Assembly (NCBI GenBank): GCA_903950295.1 | Contig: CAJBAP010000242.1 | Location: 1 to 7,842 of the forward strand | Length of the DNA stretch: 7,842 nt | DNA from: an uncultured Rhodocyclaceae bacterium | Lineage (GTDB): Bacteria > Pseudomonadota > Gammaproteobacteria > Burkholderiales > Rhodocyclaceae | Reading direction: 5' to 3' | In this document: one piece after another, positions 1 to 5,722 of the stretch | Layout of the letters: every line of letters begins with the position of its first letter | How positions within the stretch are numbered: the stretch's first letter is position 1 | The notes under the pieces: model-generated | What the model was told of the DNA's origin: nothing | The model's input: only the letters and a program-made list of their open reading frames with translations | Databases searched by the model: none | Position numbers and translations under genes: made by a program

Positions 1-1268
1 CGATAGCCGGTGTTGTTGCAATCCGGGCAGCCAATGGAGCGAAATACGCGGGCCGGTGGCGAGCCGTTGGCCACCGCCTGCCACTGTCGCGCCGTGGGCA
101 CATAGGCTTCCCGGCAGGTGGTGCACAGCTGGCGCACGAGGCGTTGGGCAAGAACGCCGATGAGGCCCGAACCGAGAAGAAACGGCTCGATGCCCATGTC
201 GATCAGGCGGGGAACCGCGCTGGCTGCATCGTTGGTATGCAGGGTGGCCATCACCAGATGGCCGGTCAGGCTGGCCTGCACGGCAATCTGGGCCGTTTCC
301 AGGTCACGAATCTCGCCGATCAGCACGACATCGGGGTCTTGGCGCAAGATGGCACGCAGCGCACGGGCAAAGTCCATATCCACCTTCGGATTGACCTGAG
401 TCTGGCCAATGCCATCGAGGTCATATTCGATCGGATCCTCCACCGTCATGATGTTCAGTTCGGTGTGGTCAAGCTGCGACAACGCCGCGTAGAGCGTGGT
501 GGTCTTGCCCGAACCGGTGGGGCCGGTGACCAGCAGAATGCCATGCGGTTCGTGGATAAGCCGATCCATCTCGACCAGCGTATCCGCCGCCATGCCGAGG
601 CGTGCCAGATCGAGGCGTTCGGCATCCTTGGCCAGCAGGCGCAACACCACGCGTTCGCCATGGCCGGTCGGCAAGGTGGAGACACGCACATCGATGGGGC
701 GCCCCCCCAGCTTCAAGCTAATGCGGCCATCCTGGGGCAAACGCTTTTCGGCGATATCGAGGTCCGCCATCACCTTGATGCGCGAAGCCAGAGCCGCATG
801 CAGGGCGCGCGGCGGCTCGTAAATATCCTTGAGCACACCATCGACACGAAAACGGACCAGCGAGCGGCTCTCAAAGGGTTCGACGTGAATGTCCGAGGCG
901 CCGTCCTTCAGAGCCTGCATGAAAATCATGTTGATCATGCGGATGATCGGCGCGTCGTCATCCGCCTCAAGCAAGTCCTGGATGCGGGCACTATCCTGCA
1001 TCAGGCTGGTGAGTTCGCTATCGCTGCCGTGGCGATCGGCCAGAAATTCGCCGCCGTCACCCTCCGCGTAGCGGGCCGAAAGCGTCTCTTCGAATTCCGG
1101 TTTCGGCACGATCGTCACCCGCAAGGGCATGCCGCTGATGCGCCGGAGTTCGGCCAGACTCCACGGTGCCGCGCCCACCCTGGCAAGCACCGCGAGACCG
1201 CCGGCACCATCCGCGCTGGCAATCAGCCCCGCATCGCGGGCGAAGGCGTAGGGCAGACGGCTGAACAT
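1..1268 (-). CDS. gspE: Type II secretion ATPase GspE, 3'-truncated by window edge
   Basis: Cytoplasmic hexameric ATPase that powers pseudopilus assembly in type II secretion. The window holds 422 codons; the family is usually about 500 residues, so some 60-80 C-terminal residues lie beyond position 1. An N-terminal GspE domain (about 1-85) is followed by the N2 and ATPase domains. Visible motifs are Walker A GPTGSGKTTT (249-258, K255), the Asp box TVEDPIEY (275-282), Walker B VLIGEIRD (315-322, E319), the His box TGHLVMATLHTND (335-347) and the zinc-binding CxxC pairs C382/C385 and C414/C417. The tetracysteine element separates GspE/PilB-type ATPases from PilT-type retraction ATPases, and the gspD neighbour favours GspE over PilB. 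The ATG at 1268 lies 11 bases after the gspD stop, with an AGGA ribosome binding site overlapping that stop, which suggests translational coupling. All key residues seen are intact. Confidence 0.96.
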   Translation of the reverse strand, partial: MFSRLPYAFARDAGLIASADGAGGLAVLARVGAAPWSLAELRRISGMPLRVTIVPKPEFEETLSARYAEGDGGEFLADRHGSDSELTSLMQDSARIQDLLEADDDAPIIRMINMIFMQALKDGASDIHVEPFESRSLVRFRVDGVLKDIYEPPRALHAALASRIKVMADLDIAEKRLPQDGRISLKLGGRPIDVRVSTLPTGHGERVVLRLLAKDAERLDLARLGMAADTLVEMDRLIHEPHGILLVTGPTGSGKTTTLYAALSQLDHTELNIMTVEDPIEYDLDGIGQTQVNPKVDMDFARALRAILRQDPDVVLIGEIRDLETAQIAVQASLTGHLVMATLHTNDAASAVPRLIDMGIEPFLLGSGLIGVLAQRLVRQLCTTCREAYVPTARQWQAVANGSPPARVFRSIGCPDCNNTGY

Positions 1269-1279
1269 GAACCCGGGTC

Positions 1280-3403
1280 CTACTTCACAGCCGGCACGCC
1301 ATTGATGGCGGTGTTCGGGCTGTGCAATATCGCAGCATTCGCGTCCGGCAGCGTCGGCTTGAATTCAGTCGCCGTCGCCTGCTGCTGCCCGACGATGTAG
1401 TCATAGCGCGGGTGAGTGACAGCGGCGGCAGACTTGCTGTCGCGCACCACCTGGGGCCGCAGGAAAACCATCAGGTTGGTTTTGCCGATCTTGCGGGTGT
1501 TGTAGCGAAACAAATGGCCCAGCACCGGCACATCACCGAGCAACGGCACCTTGTCCTCGATGTTCTGCACCTGGTCTTCGATCAGACCGCCCAGCACGAC
1601 GATCTGGCCATCGTCCACCAGCACCATCGACTCGATGGAACGCTTGTCCGTCGTGGCCAGCGTGACATTATCGGTACCCGAACGAAGTTTCGACACCTCC
1701 TGATAGATCTGCAGGCGCACCGTGCCACCTTCGCTGATCTGCGGCTTGACCTTCAGGGTCAGACCAATGTCCTTGCGCTCGATCGTCTGGAACGGCGTTG
1801 CCGTGCCGGTCACGTTGTACTGGCCGGTGGAGAAGGGGACGTTGGTACCGACGGAGATTTTTGCTTCTTCATTGTCGAGCATCATCAAGGTCGGTGTCGA
1901 CAGGATGTTGGCATCGGCCTGAACCTGCAAGGCGCGCGCCAGGACGCCCAGGTTCATGATGGTGATGCCACCGGGCAGGGTCAGCTGGCCCTTGACCACG
2001 CCAAGGTTCAACCCTTTGGCCGCACCGAGCGGATTGACGGCCACGCTGGCAATATTGTTGGGGCCGGTCGAACCGAAGCCGCCAAAGAATTTTGCCTCGC
2101 TGCTGTTGGAGGTCGCGGCGCCCGAGGCATCGAACCACTGAATGCCCAGCTCAGTGGCCTTCTCGGCAGATACTTCGGCAATCAGGGCCTCGACCAGCAC
2201 CTGGGCGCGGCGCATGTCGAGCTTCTCGATAACGGCCTTGATATTGTTGAAGACGGCTTCGGAGGCGGTGATGATCAGCGAGTTGCTGGCGGCATCGGCC
2301 TGGATCATGCCGGCGCCGCTATCGGCGGGAACTGCGGGGCCGCCCGCTGCAGGGCGCGCACCGTTGGCAGCTGCGGGGGCCTGGGCAGGACTGGTATCGA
2401 CCGCCATGATGCGGCGCAAAGTTTCCGCCACCTTGACCGCTTCGGCATTTTTCAAGTAGACGACATGGACATTACCGGCAACCGGGGTCTCCTTGTCGAG
2501 CGCCGCGATGGTGTTCTGCACCCGCGAGATGAGGCTACGATTGCGCGAACGCAGGATCAGGCTGTTGCTGCGCACATCCACGGCCACATCCAGACGTTCG
2601 CTCTCCATCCCGGGCGCGGTCGCACCCCCATTGGCATTGCCGTTACCCCCCGCTCCAGCATGCTGTGCCGTCCGGTAGACCTTGTTGATCAGGAGTGCCA
2701 CATCCTGCGCATGAGCATGTTTCAAGGGGATCAGCACCGGCTCGTCGGCGCTCTGCGCATCCAGGTTCTCGATGATCTGCGCCAGGCGATCCAAATTGCT
2801 CACATAATCGGTGACGACCAGCGTGTTGCTCACGGCATCGGCATTCATGGTGCTGCTCGCACCCGCCTGCGGACGCAATGCCTGCAACAACTGGGTGGCG
2901 GACTCGTGCTGCAAACTGAACACGCGCGTTTCCATTTCACCCCGCAAGGTATTCTTGCGCTTGCCGGCAAAGTGGGGCGCATAAAACTTTGCATCCGCCT
3001 CGGGCAGGATACGTACCACGCCATCCATCTCGACAGCGGCATAGCCCTGCATGCGCATGGCCGCCAACAGCGTCTCATAAGCCGTTTTCGCGGAAACCGG
3101 TTGCGGGGATGTCACCTGCAATGTCCCCTTGACGCGCGGATCGACCAGGATAGTCTTGCCGGTCATGTCCGACATCGCCTTGACCACCGAGCCGATCTCG
3201 GCATCGACAAAATTCAGGGTGACGTTACGCGGCTCGGGACTCTGGTTGGCGAGCTTCTTGTTGGCAACTTTCTTGTTGCCTGCTTTTTTCTGGGTGACTT
3301 TTTTCTGGGTGGCGTCATTGGTCGCCGCGCACACCCATGCACCACTGCCCAGCAGGCAGGCCAGCAGGGCAGCGTGCGCGAAGAGTCGAAGTGGGCTGTG
3401 CAT
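1280..3403 (-). CDS. gspD: Type II secretion outer-membrane secretin GspD
   Basis: Outer-membrane secretin that forms the gated channel through which folded substrates leave the periplasm. Residues count from the ATG at 3403 (707 aa, a normal length). A signal peptide (1-26/27, ending VCAA) is followed by a Lys-rich pentapeptide repeat (32-51), N0 (about 59-142), N1 (153-215), N2 (220-303), N3 (311-396) and the secretin core (398-653), which contains the signature VPLLGDVPVLGHLF (619-632). A 54-residue tail with no clear domain follows. N2 and N3 each carry a Gly/Ala-rich loop (about 246-268 and 338-365). The ATG at 3403 is preferred because AAGG lies 5 bases upstream, whereas the in-frame GTG at 3409, overlapping the gspC stop, has no such site. 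An LLAC string (13-16) resembles a lipobox, but hydrophobic sequence continues past it, so ordinary signal peptidase I cleavage looks likelier. Confidence 0.97.
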   Translation of the reverse strand: MHSPLRLFAHAALLACLLGSGAWVCAATNDATQKKVTQKKAGNKKVANKKLANQSPEPRNVTLNFVDAEIGSVVKAMSDMTGKTILVDPRVKGTLQVTSPQPVSAKTAYETLLAAMRMQGYAAVEMDGVVRILPEADAKFYAPHFAGKRKNTLRGEMETRVFSLQHESATQLLQALRPQAGASSTMNADAVSNTLVVTDYVSNLDRLAQIIENLDAQSADEPVLIPLKHAHAQDVALLINKVYRTAQHAGAGGNGNANGGATAPGMESERLDVAVDVRSNSLILRSRNRSLISRVQNTIAALDKETPVAGNVHVVYLKNAEAVKVAETLRRIMAVDTSPAQAPAAANGARPAAGGPAVPADSGAGMIQADAASNSLIITASEAVFNNIKAVIEKLDMRRAQVLVEALIAEVSAEKATELGIQWFDASGAATSNSSEAKFFGGFGSTGPNNIASVAVNPLGAAKGLNLGVVKGQLTLPGGITIMNLGVLARALQVQADANILSTPTLMMLDNEEAKISVGTNVPFSTGQYNVTGTATPFQTIERKDIGLTLKVKPQISEGGTVRLQIYQEVSKLRSGTDNVTLATTDKRSIESMVLVDDGQIVVLGGLIEDQVQNIEDKVPLLGDVPVLGHLFRYNTRKIGKTNLMVFLRPQVVRDSKSAAAVTHPRYDYIVGQQQATATEFKPTLPDANAAILHSPNTAINGVPAVK
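3251..3312 (-). repeat. In-gene pentapeptide repeat (xKK) in GspD linker
   Basis: Two almost identical 15-bp units, 3298-3312 and 3283-3297 (14 of 15 bases match, each with a run of six A on the coding strand), encode TQKKV and TQKKA. Two more diverged units follow, GNKKV and ANKKL, then a partial ANQ. Together they place about eight lysines in a 20-residue linker just after the signal peptide and before the N0 domain. The tandem DNA identity of the first two units points to recent slippage or unequal duplication. The A6 runs could make the length unstable between strains. Confidence 0.85.
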
Positions 3404-3405
3404 CG

Positions 3406-3879
3406 TCACCTTGCGAAAACCACGGGCGAACGCTGGTTTTTCTGCGAGCCAAGGGCGGTCTTCAACTCAAGCCGCCATTCCGACCCGGTACCGCGCACGG
3501 TGACATCTCTTGCAGAAGCCGCAACCAGCCGGAGCCCGGGCTGAATCTCCGCACCGACCGAGATCGAGCGCGGACCATTGGGAGAATTGAAAGTAGCAAA
3601 ACCCTTGTTGCGCCTGGCCGCATAGATGCCTGTCAGCTCCAAACCCAACGCCTGCGGGTCGGCAGCAGAAACCTTGCCGAAAAGTTTCAGCGTGTCATCC
3701 AGCGTGACGGGCGATGCCGTGACCGGACCCGTCGCCAGTGAGGCGACAGGCCGCGGAGAGAGCAGCGCGCTCCCCCACTTGGCGATCAACAAGACGGCGC
3801 AAACCAAAACGCCGAACCATGCCAGTCCAAGCACCCACGTTCTAAAGGTCTGCATGGAACGCGCATGAATTGCAAACAT
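3406..3879 (-). CDS. gspC: Type II secretion inner-membrane protein GspC, short form without PDZ
   Basis: Inner-membrane component that links the cytoplasmic-membrane platform to the secretin N0 domain. The product is 157 aa: a short cytoplasmic N-terminus, one membrane segment (about 14-34), a Pro/Ala/Thr-rich periplasmic linker (40-62), then the homology region (about 64-140) with LFGKV, ALGLELTGIYA, FATFNSPNGPRSISVGAEI and the closing LRLVA/VRGTGSEWRLEL. It ends about 17 residues after that region; classical GspC/PulC proteins of about 270 aa add a PDZ or coiled-coil domain, so this is a minimal form. The ATG at 3879 is preferred because GAAGGG lies 6 bases upstream; an in-frame GTG at 3900 is an alternative without a good site. 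The gene lies directly before gspD (stop to ATG separated by 2 bases). Without its neighbour it would be hard to name, but the homology-region motifs and operon position agree. Confidence 0.88.
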   Translation of the reverse strand: MFAIHARSMQTFRTWVLGLAWFGVLVCAVLLIAKWGSALLSPRPVASLATGPVTASPVTLDDTLKLFGKVSAADPQALGLELTGIYAARRNKGFATFNSPNGPRSISVGAEIQPGLRLVAASARDVTVRGTGSEWRLELKTALGSQKNQRSPVVFAR

Positions 3880-3883
3880 GGGT

Positions 3884-3914
3884 TTCCCTTCATTTGACAC
3901 CCAACCGAAGGGAA
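3884..3914 (-). promoter_or_regulatory. Inverted repeat covering the gspC ribosome binding site
   Basis: A perfect 8-bp inverted repeat (arms 3884-3891 and 3907-3914, 15-base spacer) lies just before gspC. Read on the minus strand, the arms are TTCCCTTC and GAAGGGAA. The second arm is the gspC Shine-Dalgarno sequence, which is 6 bases from the ATG, so an mRNA starting upstream of 3914 could fold to hide it. Alternatively it is a protein-binding operator overlapping the start of transcription. The repeat is seen directly; any regulatory role is inferred. Confidence 0.5.
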
Positions 3915-3919
3915 TTATG
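3914..3919 (-). promoter_or_regulatory. Possible -10 box for the gspCDE operon
   Basis: The minus-strand hexamer CATAAT matches the sigma-70 -10 consensus at five of six positions and lies 34 bases before the gspC ATG. No convincing -35 hexamer is seen 16-18 bases upstream. If used, transcription would begin near 3907, inside the inverted repeat's upstream arm, which would favour an operator role for that repeat over an mRNA hairpin. Confidence 0.3.
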
Positions 3920-4091
3920 CTGTCTGGCCCAAGCCATGATCCTGTTGTCTAGGCCGCTTTTCGAAGCCTGCTCGTCGAATCAAGCAGTTAACCACGATTG
4001 CAAGAAGCAGTTGAGGCCTCTGCTGATCGTAATCGACGGAAAATTGCAGCCGGTGGAGATCAAGTTGACCGCCACGCCAAGCGCCGGCCAT
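3915..4091 (-). CDS. Doubtful 58-aa small ORF between xrtD and gspC
   Basis: A minus-strand frame of 58 codons starts at the ATG at 4091, 10 bases after the exosortase stop, and ends at TAA (3915-3917). I recognise no family. Its middle holds a short hydrophobic stretch (PQLLLAIVVNCLI, 26-38) flanked by Arg residues, so a single weak membrane segment is possible. In favour of coding: the spacing, a GGA 5 bases before the ATG, and a start region almost identical to that of the glycosyltransferase at 7789. Against: third-position G/C is clearly weaker than in the flanking genes, and its end overlaps the putative gspC -10 box. It may be a chance frame or a gene remnant. Confidence 0.25.
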   Translation of the reverse strand: MAGAWRGGQLDLHRLQFSVDYDQQRPQLLLAIVVNCLIRRAGFEKRPRQQDHGLGQTA

Positions 4092-4109
4092 GTCGATCCG
4101 ATCAATCAG
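4089..4109 (-). repeat. 21-bp start-region repeat, copy after xrtD
   Basis: On the minus strand, CTGATTGAT-C-GGATCGA-C-ATG. It matches the copy at 7787-7807 at 19 of 21 positions (both differences are C/T) and includes the xrtD stop codon. The ATG is the start of the doubtful 58-aa ORF. Confidence 0.6.
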
Positions 4110-5670
4110 GCACGTGTGCCGGAATCAGGCCAACGAAATCCGCCGCAAAGCGCTTGAGCCGTGTATCGCCAGCGGCCAAGTCTTCGCCCCGCCGCAGTTC
4201 GGTTACCAGGCGCACCAAGGCGCCGTCCGTGCGATTTTCGAGCAGGGCACTCCTGATCAGGTTCAAGCGAGCGAGAAAACCCTCACGATAAACCCGCGGG
4301 CCCTGCTTGAGCCAGAAATAGGAAATCACCTTGCGGCCGCCCAAGGTAGTGACAAGGCGGTTCACCACGAATGGGTCGCCTCCCTGCGCCTGGATCGTCA
4401 CGGTATCCTCGCTTTCGATGACCCAACCACCGCCGGGGATGCATACCTTGGGTGAATGCGGGATCTGGCCATGGCGCTGGTTTTCGTAAAAAGCGATATA
4501 GACATTGACCTGTTCATCCGCCCCCGCCGAGAAATCGCCATAAAAATATTCGGAGGCTCCTGCCACCCCCTCGACCTCAGGCGACAAGCGATCGACGCGT
4601 GCCGACCAGCCTCCGACCTGTTGCGGGAAATCGCTCAAGGGCTTGCGAGAGGGCACCCACTCACCGCGGTCGGACAACAGGATGGAACCGGCGACCGCCA
4701 CGAACATCAGGGCGGCAATCACCCCCAGGGAGCGCACGGGCAGGCGCGGATGACTTGCCTGGACCGGCACAGATTCGGGACCTTCCAACTGCAAGGACAT
4801 CACCTCCAGCAAGCTGTGCCTGCCAGGCAGCAGCTTGACCAGAACCCAAATCACTCCGAGGAGCAGCGCGGCAGCAACGATGAATACCACCCAGCCCTCG
4901 AAGAGATGCAGGAAGCCTTCAGTATGGGCAGCCCCCCCGCCCTCCACCAGCATGCCGGTTACGGCGATGCGGAAGCTGTTCATGAAAATCGTGATGGGTA
5001 CCGTCACCAGGAAGACGATCCAGCGCATCCAGATGGGCGCACGCATGATCAGCCCGGCAATCGCCCCCAGACTCATAAGCGGGAACAAGTAACGCAGCCC
5101 GGCACAGGCCTCGGCTACCAGCAGCTTCGTGCCGCCGCCCATGTCTAGAACGTTGCCTTCCTGGTAAACACTGCCACCGAACAGGCGGATGAAGGCCACG
5201 CCAAATTTGGAAGAGATCAACTGCAGTTCCGCCGTCACCATCGGCCCCAGCGGATTGGGCAAGGGGAAGAGCAGCGGGACGATCAGCAGCGGCACCAGTA
5301 ACTTGCGGAAAAAGCCGAAGCCACCGACCGCAATGATCGCCGCCACGCAGAACAGCCAGAGACTGTAATAGCCGATCATGGGGATGCCGGAAGCCGCTCC
5401 CAGCCCGGCAAAGATAATTGCCACGACGGCCAGGACAACTCCCGCTGCCGCCTGGCCAGCGGTGGTTGGCCGATAAATACGCCAGCGACACGCGACCAGA
5501 TAGGCCAGCACAGCCACCACCATCAGGCCATGGCCGTACTCCTCGCTCTGCGACCAGATCAGCAGCAGGCCGGACTGGTACAGCAAGCCGACCAGACCCA
5601 GACCGAAAACCAGCCACAAGATACCCTGTTCGCTTTTCAGCCAGCCCTGCCAATCCAGTTGTTGGTTCAT
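4102..5670 (-). CDS. xrtD: Exosortase fused to EpsI domain, XrtD-like
   Basis: Inner-membrane cysteine transpeptidase-like enzyme that recognises and cleaves a C-terminal sorting tail on exported proteins. The product is 522 aa. The exosortase part (1-285) has about eight membrane segments and the family's three catalytic residues: C189 in VAEACAGLRYLFPL, R234 in MNSFRIAVTG and H255 in EGFLHLFEGW. A further membrane segment (about 313-333) leads to a periplasmic EpsI domain (about 338-522) with FPQQVGGW (348-355), HSPKVCIPGGGW (405-416) and YFWLKQGPRV (451-460). The fusion, RYLFPLMS and NSFR...EGFLH.FEGW resemble the XrtD (VPLPA-CTERM) type more than XrtA, whose site reads EACSGVRYLIA; this subtype is from remembered motifs. 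Ala190 replaces the usual Ser. The ATG at 5670 places the first helix normally; an in-frame ATG at 5721 would add 17 residues and leave one base to the divergent gene. The ribosome binding site is weak at both. Confidence 0.9.
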   Translation of the reverse strand: MNQQLDWQGWLKSEQGILWLVFGLGLVGLLYQSGLLLIWSQSEEYGHGLMVVAVLAYLVACRWRIYRPTTAGQAAAGVVLAVVAIIFAGLGAASGIPMIGYYSLWLFCVAAIIAVGGFGFFRKLLVPLLIVPLLFPLPNPLGPMVTAELQLISSKFGVAFIRLFGGSVYQEGNVLDMGGGTKLLVAEACAGLRYLFPLMSLGAIAGLIMRAPIWMRWIVFLVTVPITIFMNSFRIAVTGMLVEGGGAAHTEGFLHLFEGWVVFIVAAALLLGVIWVLVKLLPGRHSLLEVMSLQLEGPESVPVQASHPRLPVRSLGVIAALMFVAVAGSILLSDRGEWVPSRKPLSDFPQQVGGWSARVDRLSPEVEGVAGASEYFYGDFSAGADEQVNVYIAFYENQRHGQIPHSPKVCIPGGGWVIESEDTVTIQAQGGDPFVVNRLVTTLGGRKVISYFWLKQGPRVYREGFLARLNLIRSALLENRTDGALVRLVTELRRGEDLAAGDTRLKRFAADFVGLIPAHVPD

Positions 5671-5722
5671 TTCGCGGCCCAGATCATGATTAAATCGCTG
5701 CTCGACAACAGCTGGCAGCATT
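5671..5722. promoter_or_regulatory. 52-bp divergent spacer between xrtD and the hydrolase gene
   Basis: This is the only non-coding space between two divergently read genes, so it should hold both promoters or parts of them, with some elements inside the coding starts. It is more A/T-rich around 5684-5695. No clear -35/-10 pair could be defined in either direction, and neither gene has a strong Shine-Dalgarno site. A small imperfect hairpin (GCTGC 5697-5701 against GCAGC 5715-5719) lies before the plus-strand ATG. Confidence 0.4.

Noticed and set aside
144..1400. A 418-codon open frame on the plus strand
   Set aside because: It is antisense to gspE, whose motifs are all intact; no family resemblance and poor composition.
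3283..3312. A6-G runs in gspD as programmed -1 frameshift sites
   Set aside because: The runs are phased AAA AAA G, not in the X XXY YYZ phase, and the main frame encodes a full normal secretin.
3355..3403. GspD as a lipoprotein (LLAC at residues 13-16)
   Set aside because: The hydrophobic segment before the Cys is short and contains Arg6 close by, and the hydrophobic core continues to a good signal peptidase I site ending VCAA.
1322..3544. A 740-codon open frame on the plus strand
   Set aside because: It lies fully opposite gspD and part of gspC. Its product is rich in His, Arg, Gln and Gly with no domain, as expected of the antisense of a G/C-rich coding frame, while gspD has complete secretin domains.
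4456..5148. A 230-codon plus-strand open frame
   Set aside because: Antisense to the exosortase membrane domain; low-complexity His/Gln/Gly-rich product.
5662..5690. TTGGTT / CATGAT as a plus-strand promoter for the barrel protein
   Set aside because: Only weak matches to both consensus hexamers, despite a 17-base spacing; not better than chance in this region.
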